From Oasisia sp. SBJ-2009 (taxonomy: Eukaryota > Annelida > Polychaeta > Sabellida > Siboglinidae): a stretch of DNA of 64,000 nt. Each line of letters starts with the position of its first letter. Positions within the stretch are counted from its first letter, which is position 1. This document shows, in pieces, positions 37,701-50,997 of the stretch. The DNA is taken from positions 50,118,594 through 50,182,593 of the forward strand of contig OZ024854.1 in assembly GCA_964017155.1 (NCBI GenBank), read 5' to 3'. Both the position numbers and the translations under genes were made by a program. The notes beneath the pieces were generated by a model that did not search any database, was not told the origin of the DNA, and worked only from the letters and a program-made list of their open reading frames with translations.

Positions 37701-40700
37701 ATGTAGCCTACCTTGTGTGTGACCTTCAAATGTCCTCACGTTGCATTTCCCCCTCAGCCAGTTATTGCGCAAGCGAAACCGCTCGGAGAAGACTTTCTTC
37801 CACTGAGAACACATCGAACAGTGGTTACTGAACATTGGATAGCATGAACGAGAAAGTAATACATGTAATAATAAACCTGTCCTAACCTTAGCTCAACCTA
37901 TATTCAATGTCTCCTAACTTCATCTCTGGCAACATCTACCTACATTCACTGTCATGGGTGCCATCTAGGTACTGTATATAGAAATCTTATCCATAACATA
38001 CTAATTATATTTCGTTTAATCATAACGTTACAGAAATGTTGCTTTAAAATTGTGTATATATGCCATGATCATTTTGTCAATTTTTGCTGATAATTTCCAG
38101 ACAGTGGTAAATAGGAAGTTCAGTCAATTAAATCAAATTACATCCAAAAAAATTACTAAACAGAAACTGAATGGAATCAGTTTTGGTATTTTCAAATATA
38201 ATTTGTACAAAATGGAGTAACACAAGATTAGAACAGTTGAGTAAAAAAATAATACGAACAACCACTAAACCCATTTATAAACATATCTTTAGAACCTTGC
38301 CTATCCATCATAGCTCCTTGGTGTATCAATCAATCTGTTCACAACTGGATTCATTTACTGACTCTGAGATTAGTTAACCACTTTGTATGGATACGCGTCT
38401 GAGCTTGGTTTCCAAGGATTTAAGCACAATGAAAGTTGTCTTATTAATATTATTAAAGATGTAACAGAATTTAAAAACAGTGCAGCAACGATCATGTGGG
38501 CATACGTTAATACTGCCCCCTGGCATCATGTGTTGAATGAACTGTTTCTGTTCGATGGAGCGTGCCAACTTCCACTTGGTGAGAGAGCAGAGTCGACGCC
38601 ACAGACTCGGGTCGTCCACTAGCTCATGCCAGCTCCGACACACACTCGACGCTCGACACAGGCTGACTGAGTGACACAACAGAACATGGTTAGATAACAC
38701 TTGATACAGACTGACTGACTGACACAACAGAACATGGTTAGATGACACTCAACACAAACTGACTGGATGACACAACAGAACAGGGTTAGATGACACCTGA
38801 CACAGGCTGACTGGATGACACACAAAAACTGGGTTAGATGACTCTCAGCCTCAAATCTAAATAATGGGCCGACTAAATTGAATAAGATGACAGAAAAGTA
38901 ATAGGTGACAGATGATACTCAATACAGGCTGACTGACTAATATGACAGACAGAGTTAGATGACACTCGACATAGACATAGCAAACACGTGCAGACACAGT
39001 GTATCTGATCACACTGTTAATTTAACATGATGATTAAATTAGTGTATTCACAACTATCTCGTATGGCAATGAAATAGTATTTGAAGTACAACAGATGTGA
39101 TGCAAAAGCCAAGTGTTCCCATCTCTTGTCGATGCTGTGTGTGCACTGTGGGGCTCGCAGTGCATTTTAGACGATGTGTGGCCCAGTGGGGTCCACAGAT
39201 GTTGTAATGTGGTTATCTGTGTGTTTCGATGCCATACCTGGGTCAAGGAATGAGAGGATTTGAAGGGAGACGTTGTGAGGCAGCCAGCTGAAGCGGTCGC
39301 AGCAGTTTGGGGGACAGCCGTGGTGAAGACGTGGCTCCAGCTCCAGCGACAACAGGTGGATCTGAGGCACGTCACACTCCGTCTGCAAGAAAGGACAGTG
39401 GTCCACGTCTGCATGACACAAACTACTGTTTACAAGGTAACAGCCCCAGCTCAACCTATATTCAGTGCCTCCCAACTCCATCTCTGGCAACGTCTACCTA
39501 CATTCACTGTCATGGGTACAGAGCCGTAAGGTAACGAAGTACTTTTACTTCGTTACTTTACTTAAGTAGAAAAGTTTACTTTTCTTGAGTAACAAAGTAC
39601 ATTTTTTGGAAGTACTTTTACTTATAACGAAGTACAAATATGAGTACTTTATTCAAATATAGTGAAGTACTCATCATTTCTTTGTTAAATTTGCAAATAT
39701 CCTAAAAGCACCTGTCGGAAGCAACGTAATGTCTGCAGTTAGCATAAATTTATTTACAAATATCAGCCAGAACGTACAACAAACAGACATGCTAAGTGTC
39801 CTAGACTGGCCAGATCAGTTGTACAAACAATTTGCTTTGTCACTTGATGAAGCCAGTGAGATAATTGCAATATGGCACTGGTGTTGCTGTGTCTGAGCTG
39901 GGTGTTACAAGACTTTCTGACTGGGCCTCTAAGACAACAATGCCCATGAATGGCGTTGGCCATGAGGTTATTTATTTAAAGCCTTGAAAAAACAGCTGCC
40001 TTATTTGTCTCCTTGTGTCTTATTGTTGACACAGTTTATTAGCTTTAGATGTTCACTGTGGACTGCACATGCTGTAGATATCGAAGAATCCCCGTTATCG
40101 CCCACTGCAAACCTGCCGGTCTTGTGGAATCACATCTTTATAATTTCTATTTATTTTATTATAGATCAGTGTTTGTAACTGTTTAATTTAACTATTTTAA
40201 AGTATTTTATAAATGTTACAATTAGTAATTATTACAAATGAAGACATATTTCAAAAGACACGTTATTATAAGCATTCATCCAGACCGAATGCCTCCTTTA
40301 AAGGACAAAAAAAGGCTACGGTTTCGTGTCATACACCTAATAGAGTTTATACAAAGTAACAATTTCCACATATACTCAATTTTTTAACATCAACGGTTTA
40401 CTCAGAATGTGACTTTAAAGTATAAAATTCTAACGAAATCCACGATGGTCTAGACGCCGCGATAGGTGAAGGGTTAACTTGGCTTGGCCATTCAGCGCGC
40501 GGCATTCTATATCTCGGTCAGCTTCCTGCGACGTTGTTAAGGGTCAACAACTTCGAGTCTTCGACAGTTCGTTCAGTTGGCGTGACATCTAGCAGCTGCT
40601 TATAGACGTATATCTAAATCTGTGGTTAAATCTATGGTAAACTTTAGTAATTATGCCTTCCTCTTTGGCATACGGTTGCAATAATAGTTGAAACAACCGG

Positions 40701-43700
40701 TAGTATTGAAGCAATGGATTCACATTGGTGATTTGTGGGCGTACTGTTTGGAATCCCTCCAGTCCAAGTACAGTTGACTTTGCTCGGTCCAGTTTGAGGA
40801 GAAATGCTTTGATGTAGACATGTATCATCAGTTGATGGGATGATTTCAGCGATAACAATAATAGACAACTTTATATTTACCGTCATCAGCATGTTACGCG
40901 CGTTGCCGAGTTGCAGCCATTTCATGACTACAGCCAAACCCCATGCAGGGAATCTACGTGGAGAGCACCTCGATCACCGTCTTGACGTCATTCTTCGTCT
41001 AAGATGGGGTAGCGCATAGTATTTGGATGGCTGGGCATTAACAAATATTTTTCTGGTAAACCACTGGCGTTAAAAAATTGAGTATATGTGGAAATTGTTA
41101 CTTTATATTAACTCTATTAGGTGTATGCCACGAAACAGTTAACTTTTTTTTTCCTTTAAGTAACACAGGATAAAATTCATCATACGTCAAGATGTAACAC
41201 CCCTATGACAACGTGAGTTACTTCTAATTCAATTTATGAATACGATGGTTGCTGTGTGCTTATTATATTAATAAAGCATGGTGTATTTACAGCTTGTAGG
41301 CCTAGTTGGCCTACACAGTGTTATTTGCATCGTTATAGTTCATAGTATTAAATATATTTTATGCATAGCGTGTACACACTAAATTATAATTGTGAATGTT
41401 TTGTTTTATTCACAACAGTGAGAACTAGTTTCATGAGAAAAGTACTTTTGTGTTTACTTCAAGTACATTTTTACTTGTACTTCAAGTACATTATTTTAGA
41501 AGTACTTTTACTTGAGTAGCTTTTTCTAGGGTTATTTTTACTCAAGTACAAAATAAATGTACTTGTTACAGCTCTGCATGGGTACCACCTTGATACTGTA
41601 TACAGAAATAACTAATTATATTTTGCTGAATCATAACATTATTGAAATGTTGCTTTAAAATGGTGTATATTTGCCATGATCTTTATGTAAGTTTAATTTC
41701 CAGATAGTGGTAAATAGGAAGTTCAGTCAATTAAATCAAATTACATCCACACAAAAATACTCAGCGGAAACTGAATGGAATAAGTTTTGGTATTTTCAAA
41801 TATAAATTGTACAAAATGAAGTAACACAAAATTAGAACAGTTGATTCAAAAAATAATACGAACAACCACTAAAACCATTTATAAACATATCTTTACAACC
41901 TTGCCTATCCATCATAGCTCCTTGGTGTATCAATCAATCTGTTCACAACTGGAATCATTTACATTAACTCAGTGTATTGACTGGAGCAGAACTGGTACAA
42001 AATGTCACTCGAGTGCTTGCAAATTAAAGAAATGAAGCAGAGAGTGCTTTAATACTTAATGAGTGATGTGTCCATGTGCACCGTACAAGCATGTGGAAAT
42101 CGTTAATCTGTTAAATATTTTTTCTTTATTTCTTAGTCATGTGCAATCAAGGTATATTAATCAGCCTAGTGATTAGCTGCAACTTACTGTATTGCAGAAC
42201 ATTATTCCACTTTTATTCAATTCAATACAATTCAAGTGATTGAATAAACATGATCAATGTGCTGTATCATTTATGTGTAATATTTATCACAGTTACAGGT
42301 AGTGACTGAGTAGTTGTTAAGTACTGAACCAGACATGGGGTCAAATACATTGAAATGTATTTAAATACAAATACAAATACTTTTGAGAGATTCAAATACA
42401 AATACAAATACTTTTAAATGCAAATGTATTTAAATACAAATACTTTTGAAAAGTATTTCAAATACTTTTTCAAATACTTTTCATTTTCAGGATATATTAC
42501 TATATAGGTAAAAGAAACAAAACGATGAAGCCTGAGTTTCAGCATATGCTGCGTGATGCTTTCTCTAGAAATGAAAATAATTGTTTCAATAAAATATATA
42601 TAAACCTGAGTAATTAACAGTTCTGCATAAAATTAGATTTACACATGTACTATCAATAAGTAATAATTTATCTATAAAACAGTTATTGGTTAACTTCACA
42701 ATTATTTAGTTATTATATATACATTTTAATGTTTGTTATTCAATATTTAAATAATGTGAAATAATATTCCACCTTTATACTTCTAAAATTGTCAGTTATA
42801 TCACCCAGGATGGTGGAAGTTAGTACTTATATGGGATAGTGCAAAGTCCTGCTGCAAACTAATTGAATGCAATGTTCCTTTTAATCATTCCTCCACACCC
42901 TTTTCACACAATCATGGCAATGTGGACAGAACCCACAGCCAAGCTTTCCATTCATTCACTGAGGATCACTTAACAAGATCTGACTTGAATTGGGTTCTCC
43001 ATTTATCATCTGTATCAATTAGGCTGCCCTGCACACTGGGCTCAGTGATGTTTGAACAAAGTCCACTGTGGCTTATTTAATTGAGGATACCTGGCTTGAA
43101 CAAAGGGCTTGATAAACCAGTGCCAGGCTACTTCCTCAATCACACAAAGGGAATTGGCTAGCTAGCTGGTGCCCAGGGTTTACTGGTGCCCATATGTGCT
43201 AAGCTGTGTAATTAAGTTCTTAGTCCCTGACTGTAGTATACACATTTGAAAAAGTATTTGAAAAAGTATTTGAAAAGTATTTGAAATATCAAATACTTTA
43301 GGAAAGTATTTAAATACAAATACAAATACTTTCAATTCCTAAATGTCAAATACAAATACTTAAAAAAAAGTATTTAAATACTTTCAAATACAAATGTATT
43401 TGACCCCATGTCTGTACTGAACATTGTATAAACTAAAAAAAATTAAGTAACAAAATAACTGATCCATACAAACATAACAATATTAACATTACATTAAGTA
43501 CATACATATGTATACTCTAATCATAACAAGTTGATTAGGTTATTATCATAACTGATTATTCAAGTAATAAATTTTACAGCTGTAATTTTGTTATTTATCC
43601 AGAATTTTATAACTTGAAATGTATTAGTTAGCTATGCATATGCAAGCAAGATAAACATACTTTTTTCTTTTTCAACACAGTGAGGTCACCATGACCTTTC

Positions 43701-45641
43701 AAGTACTCATGTTCTCTACTGTTTAGCATACATACCAGAAAGTCTCTTAAAACAAGGTTCTTTTGTTCGTCACTGAATTCTGCAAACCACTGCTTCATCG
43801 TCTGCAGAAAACCAATGTACAAATTAGCTTGTTGAACAGTAATTCTAACAAATTACCTATTTTCTTGCAAGTTGAAACAAGACCTGCCAAGCCATCAACA
43901 TTCAACATGGATGCCAGACGTGCAGATTTTGAACATTCTGATTATTAATGATTACTGATACTCTTGTTACCAAAAAACAGCAGATTTATATTTTAAGAAC
44001 TGAATGATGGCTTGACTAGGTTTTAAGTGTAAATCACATGCATGCATAACTATTGTTGGAATGCAGATGAAATGTAGAATCAAAATAATATTGTGACATA
44101 GCAAAGACTGATGTATTGGACACCAAAAAATAGCATCATTAGCTGACATTTAATCAATTAAATAGATATTTTAGTGATCAGTGTAATTTTCTGTATAATT
44201 AATTCCTTTGACTAAAGATGTATTTGGAATATATTGGGCATCAAATGGACTGACTTTGTTATTGGCAAGGATGTCAGGGAGTGGTCAGTCAGTATGATCT
44301 GCAAGTGGTATCTGAACTGGCTTCAGTAAGTTTCAAGGTTTTCCCCAAGAAGATTCGTCTACATGGTGTCCTCCAGTAGGGAGGAAGAGAGGCCTAGATG
44401 CTTACTTGGCAGTTGGCACCAGACCATCAAACAAGATCTCCAACAAGTAAACAGGAGTTGGAGTGACGTCAGGATACTGACTGATCTAACTGGGGAGCAT
44501 TGATTGTCGTTGGATGACACGGGAGCTCGTAAGTCAAAGTAAGTTTAAGTTTAAAGCAGTAATGGTACTGGTACATTAGTCTTACCTCGAGTTTGCCTTT
44601 GAATTCCACTGGAGCAACACAGGAAGATCGGGTCAAGCCAGACCAATATCCATTTTGGTTTGACCGATGAAAGTTTTTCTCATACAACTGTTGCTGCTTG
44701 CACTGGCAGAAACAGGAAGCAAACATGTCTGACATTCCATCCACAATACCACCATGTTTGGGTAAGTTGATGTTTCTGAGTATGAGACCACATCTGTCGC
44801 ACTTCTTGTTGAAGGATTGACTGTGGTAGTTGGGTAAACTTGCACTCTTCATTGACACAGATGTTTGGTTGTTATCGTCACAATCGTTAGATTTGCATGG
44901 ACAGTTAAAAAACAGTTGGCTGGCTGTTTTCTCTTGCATGGTTTTGCTGTGTCTTGTGAGGCCTGAATCAAGACTCACACAAGACGTATGGCGTGGTAAC
45001 TGATCAGGTAACACACTTTTGTCCATGTCAACGATGCAGTTTGTTGCTTTATGACGGGGTCGTGGTACAGAGGCAGTGCAATCAACTGGCATCAAAGTCG
45101 ACCGGACATCGTCAAACATCAAGCCAGTCACGTGATCTGCGCATCTTGCACTGTGGTGAGTTCGCCTTTTCTTCTTTTGCCACCCATACTTAGTCGGGCG
45201 CCCGCTGCCACTAGAGGCCGCCTCCATCTGCTGAAAGAGTGCCCTTGCTATACTTGGGCGCAAGCAGCTCTGCTCTACAATCTCACTGTTCGGATAAAGG
45301 CGTGACTTCTTCACGCACATGCCAAGATGAGGGTCTGTTGCTTCTCCGTCACTCGATGAACTGCTCTCGAACCAGGCAGGCGAATGGGCTGGTGGTAGTT
45401 GGAAGGGGTTTAGGTCATAGTCCATGCAGTTCGCTGACTGTGGCAGTGCTGCAGCATCGTCTTCCGGCACACATGCTCCCTCTGGGAGGCTGTAACGGCG
45501 TGTCCTTCGGGCAAACCGTGTCACCTTCTCCCACACTTTCGATTTTCCCTTGACACGTTGCAGCTCTGGTTTGACAGATGACGCTTGCTCTGCATCCTGT
45601 GCATTAGCTTCCAGGCGACTGGTGCTGGTCACAATGTCCAT
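28758..45641 (-). CDS. F-box and WD40-repeat protein (FBXW7/Cdc4-like architecture)
   Basis: Predicted substrate receptor of an SCF ubiquitin ligase: the F-box binds Skp1 and the propeller binds substrate. Thirteen coding exons from 5' to 3': 45641-44586, 43801-43736, 39382-39238, 38666-38506, 37802-37712, 37180-37116, 36716-36591, 35612-35523, 34967-34879, 34364-34286, 33245-33052, 29450-29393, 28901-28758. All are GT-AG and in phase; the sum is 2364 bases (787 residues). Residues 1-352 are low-complexity, with a KKKRR basic patch (157-160) and cysteine pairs at 281/284 and 310/312/314. The F-box is about 404-448 ([23 protein letters not shown]). Seven WD repeats fill about 494-787 ([24 protein letters not shown] and so on), a full propeller. 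The exact orthologue is uncertain. The start is the first in-frame ATG. The introns carry several splice-junction repeats and transposons. Confidence 0.88.
28909..29013. repeat. 21-bp tandem repeat x5 at an exon acceptor
   Basis: Unit CACCACAAACCACATCGTCAA, about five copies, starting eight bases upstream (in transcript terms) of the last coding exon of the F-box/WD40 gene (exon edge 28901). It occupies the place of the polypyrimidine tract. Confidence 0.92.
29461..29564. repeat. 26-bp tandem repeat x4 at an exon acceptor
   Basis: Unit beginning CAGTGAGTGAGAGTACCACG, four copies, about 10 bases from the edge (29450) of the penultimate coding exon of the F-box/WD40 gene. The array is followed by CTGTGTTACAGG, which resembles the true acceptor. 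Confidence 0.92.
29957..33050. repeat. 49-bp minisatellite, about 60 copies, containing a splice donor
   Basis: Unit (plus strand) reads TATTGTTTTCCCTCTCCC, TACCTGATGACTCCCTTG, ATCCCCAGAGAAG. It fills intron 11 of the F-box/WD40 gene and grades into the true end of coding exon 11 at 33052, where the plus strand is CCCTCTCCCTAC then CTGACGACC. On the gene's strand every unit therefore contains CATCAG-GTAGGGAG (or CATTAG-GTAGGG), a copy of the exon's own donor CGTCAG-GTAGGGAG. Units near the exon are the most degenerate and irregular. Variants differ at TATTG/TATTA/TATAA, CCC/TCT/GTC and GATGAC/AATGAC/AACGAC. Confidence 0.95.
35600..35690. repeat. 24-bp tandem repeat spanning an exon acceptor
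   Basis: Unit ACACCTGTCAAACACACAAATCCC, about three copies, then decaying CACACCTGTC-like copies to about 35800. In the gene's direction it gives three successive GACAG-GTGTG(G/A)(G/T)ATTTG sites. The innermost is the real start of coding exon 8 (35612), so acceptor and first exon bases have been duplicated together. Confidence 0.85.
37877..38360. repeat. Intragenic duplication, copy A (intron 4)
   Basis: About 480 bases also found at 39434-39518 plus 41577-41970 in intron 2 of the same gene, same orientation. Shared text includes CTACATTCACTGTCATGGGT, GTAAATAGGAAGTTCAGTCA and CCATCATAGCTCCTTGGTGT. Copy B is split by a hAT-like insertion; copy A is unsplit. Confidence 0.88.
38655..38846. repeat. 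48-bp tandem repeat x4 spanning the F-box exon acceptor
   Basis: Unit begins GACACAGGCTGACTGAGTGA and includes ACAACAGAACATGGTTAGAT. Four copies, with degenerate ones to about 38970. The exon edge (38666) lies inside the first unit: in the gene's direction the true acceptor CACTCAG-TCAGCC is followed upstream by copies such as TCAGTCAGTCAGTC and TCATCCAGTCAG. Twelve bases of coding sequence are part of the repeat unit. Confidence 0.85.
39519..41576. mobile_element. hAT-like non-autonomous transposon in intron 2
   Basis: Ends CAGAGCCGTAA and complement of CAGAGCTGTAA, flanked by the 8-bp duplication CATGGGTA (39511-39518 and 41577-41584). Both subterminal regions are dense in AAGTACTTTTACTT-type repeats. 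The related segment at 37877-38360 lacks it and shows the empty site. No transposase frame; the centre holds a nested inverted-repeat element. Confidence 0.88.
40302..41155. mobile_element. Nested TTAA-flanked MITE with ~100-bp inverted ends
   Basis: Left arm starts AGGACAAAAAAAGG and continues CATACACCTAATAGAGTT, AGTAACAATTTCCACATATA; the right arm is its reverse complement with few changes. TTAA occurs at both borders (40298-40301 and 41156-41159), as in piggyBac-type insertion. It lies inside the hAT-like element, so it arrived later. No protein. Confidence 0.7.
42330..43414. mobile_element. hAT-like non-autonomous transposon in intron 2, second
   Basis: Perfect inverted ends CAGACATGGGGTCAAATACA, flanked by the 8-bp duplication TACTGAAC (42322-42329 and 43415-43422). 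Subterminal regions are built of AAATACAAATACTTTT repeats in opposite orientation at the two ends. Family differs from the element at 39519. No transposase. Confidence 0.88.
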
Positions 45642-47166
45642 CGTCAATTTTGATGCGTGGCTAAAAGAGTAATGCAGTAATTCTTAAAGAATGTCGTTAT
45701 CATGAAGGGCCTGAGCCTTAGGGCTAGCATTCATTGAAGGACTCCGTTCATTGAAAGACAGATTCACAGAATCGTGAATCCATTTGAATGTATGTTTAGC
45801 AACGCCAACGTTGCTGTTTCGTGTGCAAAATCGAATTACGTGTAATATTATCGTGTTGACGCATATAACGTATGAAGTTAAGCAGCTATTCTGTCTCTAC
45901 TGAACTCTTGTGCTGTCCGAGACAATTGTGGCACTGTTGGCCAGTCGATGTCACCGTTGGCCTTGGTCTTGGAAGCTGGCATTTCCAAAATAACTGTGAA
46001 CGACGGACGAGTCAAACAGTCATCGTTATTTAACCGTTACCTCGTGTTCCATTGGCTCCAACTGCCATTTCTGTACAGCCTAGTTCCGGATAAGTTCCAC
46101 TCATAAGTTCATTAATGTATTACTATTACCAACCACAACATCCGTCACGCTGAAGATCTATTTTTACAGAAATGTCAACGCTACGACGAGGGCTAAGGCA
46201 TTTGTTGATGGAGGGGTGTTGGTATGTCTCGGGTAAATGTTTATGTGAATCAACACATAATCAATTACGTATGGAATATGCGATGGATTATTGTACGAAT
46301 AAATGCATAACCTATATAAGAACAATTTTTTCTAAATAGCGTGGTAAATAAATTATTAACTATTTTTAAACATGAAGATCCCTGCTTGAATAATAGTGTG
46401 GTCAATGTCTATCCCGGTGTTTCGATGAAATAATGCCCGCTTAAAATATTTGCGGAAGATGGTGCTGACATCTAGTGATTAAAACGGTTAAAACGAGACG
46501 ATTTTACATATTTGGGTAGTTCTACATCCACTATGAGACGAAACTAATAGACAGATTTTACTATTAAAAATACTTATAATATTTATAAATTATAGATTTC
46601 TTATGCGCTAATATACTCGAAGATCAGACTCAGTGGCGCGACAAAACTCAATGATTAAGCAATCTCATTATCGTAACCAATGCGTCGACGGATGGGTGAA
46701 AGTGCTAGGAAGCTAGTAAGGAGGATAGGTTTTTAGACGCTGGCGAAATTAAAGTATTATGTATTTCCATCTAATTTTACGCTGGTAGGAAGCGAATTGC
46801 ACACAGTTGATGTGGCAGCCGAGAAAGTTCAGGTTCCAGCTTTCGCCTTCACCCGAGGAATGTAAAGAAAGTGGCTGATCATTAGAGCTCTGTCTGTGAT
46901 TTCTTGTTGGAGTGAGCATCGAATATTCGATCAAATATGCGTAGATGAGCGTGCTTGCACGATAGGCAGTTAATTATACAAATCTAGAAAAAGAACGCGA
47001 CAGTGCACATGTAACCAATGTAGTGATTTAAGAAGCGACACTAAGCGAGAAAAAGCGTGGTTTCCAGTGCCAAACAATTTTGGACTCGTTGACGTTTTTC
47101 TATATCCTTGCTTGCGAACCGCAGTAGTCTAGTGTGCTGTTTACTATAAATTATGTAGCTGTTGCA
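45642..47166. other. Divergent intergenic region, F-box/WD40 and BTB-Kelch genes
   Basis: Should contain the 5' UTR and promoter of the minus-strand F-box/WD40 gene and possibly those of the plus-strand Kelch gene. No further exon, repeat array or RNA gene recognised. Confidence 0.4.
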
Positions 47167-47312
47167 ATGGCTTTTTTAACGGAAAGCGAGACATACACCG
47201 GTGAATACGGCGAAAATCACGGATATGGCAAAACAGCCGCCGGTGTTACATGCAATGCTTAGGATGCGAATTGGTATATTATAATTATTTTGGGATTCTC
47301 ACCAGTCTTCAA

Positions 47313-47472
47313 ATTGGGACGGGTATTTGCGCTGTACCCACGGCTGACGCAGTAGCGACAGGCGAAATCAACTGCTATTATTTTATAGTTCGACTCCGTT
47401 CATTTTCATGGTTTGCAGACATGGTCAGTCAGGGCTACTGTAACACAGCGCAACGCTCCCTGGCTTGCGAAG
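47313..47472 (-). repeat. Dispersed repeat, partner of 26560-26750
   Basis: Reverse complement of the 26560-26750 repeat, with shared CCCAATTTGAAGA, GCTACTGCGTCAG and AGTCGAACTATA-type stretches. The left boundary is sharp at about 47313. Confidence 0.55.
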
Positions 47473-47802
47473 GTGTCTCTCATTTCTTCTACATCACATT
47501 CATTCCTTTAACCTCTCGCCATTGGATTCAGTCGTGCCCCCTGTCACATTTCATCGTTCTCCCCATTCCATGCTCCCCCTTTCCCTACTTAATTTTTCCT
47601 ACCTCTCCGTCTAGTTTCTTGTTTACACAAGCACAGCGTGGGCTATTTGTCTATAAATACGATGCACTCTCACACAAATGTGTGTAGTAATAATAATAAA
47701 TAATAATAATTGGCTTAATACTACATTTTATTGTCGAACTTATTTCCGGAGTACAAGTTTGATGAAGCAGTGATCACAGTGAGTTCAAAATGCTCATCAC
47801 CA

Positions 47803-49829
<2,027 letters not shown>

Positions 49830-50279
49830 TCCTTCATCATCATCATTAGAGGACGTAAAAAAAAAAAACGAGGATGACGTCTACTAAAGTTCGGCCATGT
49901 GTCCTTAGGTGACCACAGAGCTGATTCTTGTTGATCTGCAGATCTTGTTGCAGTGTGGGCAGGAGGTGCCAAGTGGGAGGCAGACGTGAACATGTTGAGA
50001 CGTCTCCCTCTCTTTTCTCTTCTGCCGTTTTTCGCCTCGTAAACGGGGCAGTTACCAGATGCGCGTTAATTGAGATGTTCGTTTCCTATGGTCACCACGT
50101 GTTCTCATACCATGTGTTAGCAGTGAAAACAGTAAACGTTGTGTAGACAGTTGTCTGATATTCGAACACAGGGGCCAGTCTGCCGGAGCTGGTTTTTGTA
50201 TTATCATTGCTTCAACGCCCTCAATACTATTTGTTTTCGCCTCCATGAGTATATATACTGGCACTTAATTGTGTGGCGA

Positions 50280-50600
50280 TCTTTTTAACAATATTTAGCA
50301 AGATTGCCACCTAGAGAATCAACTCTAGATGGCAGGTGGACTATAAGAAGGTCTTTGGCTTATCCAGAGTCCAACCTATCTATCAAGTCTACCCCGCCCT
50401 TCTTAGGTATATGTCGATTTTATTTTAAAATATATTAACACTACTAGCACCTACACAATCAGCTGATAATCTGTTCCATTTATTTACTGTTCTTTGTGAA
50501 AATGAGAATTTCCAATCAGCCGGCGATTGCCCATGTTGACACCTCTAGGCCGAAATGGTAATGGTGTATCCATTTGGTGGTATGTCCCCATATGGACTAT
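50280..50600 (-). mobile_element. Degenerate LINE fragment, C-terminal end of reverse transcriptase
   Basis: Minus-strand translation with one frame change gives FSFSQRTVNKWNRLSADCV then ASSVNIFK, a pattern common at the C-terminus of LINE reverse transcriptases (F..R.VN.WN.L). The rest is too decayed to place. Confidence 0.5.
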
Positions 50601-50880
50601 TGATTCCAGATTATTTGCACAATTTCCCGTACGTAGACGACCATTATAGCGATTCCGTCATTCCCTACCAAATTTAGCCACACATGTTATTTTAAAATTT
50701 TACACTATTTTTAACCTCCACTGATAGAAGTACTCTGGGTAATTTGAGAAATTTGAGTACCTCAGTTTCCCACAAGCAGAGTCATGTTTGTCCTGCGTTG
50801 ACGTATTTTTATGTGCACATGTGTGGCATGTTTTTGTGTCTAGGTGTGAGCGCGTGTGCGCAAGTGTATGATAAAGTGGA

Positions 50881-50918
50881 TGGGTGGATGGGTGGGTGGG
50901 TGGGTGGGTGGGTGGGTG
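50881..50918. repeat. (TGGG)n microsatellite
   Basis: About nine copies of TGGG with one GATG break, about 80 bases before the BTB-Kelch exon. G-quadruplex potential on the plus strand. Confidence 0.9.
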
Positions 50919-50997
50919 AGTGCGCAATTGTAATTTCGTGCGTGGGTTAGTGTAATAATTTAATTGTTCGTAAATTTATACACATGCTTTGTTGTAG

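Noticed and set aside
50700..50927. His/Pro/Thr-rich minus-strand frame
   Set aside because: Translation of the TGGG microsatellite.
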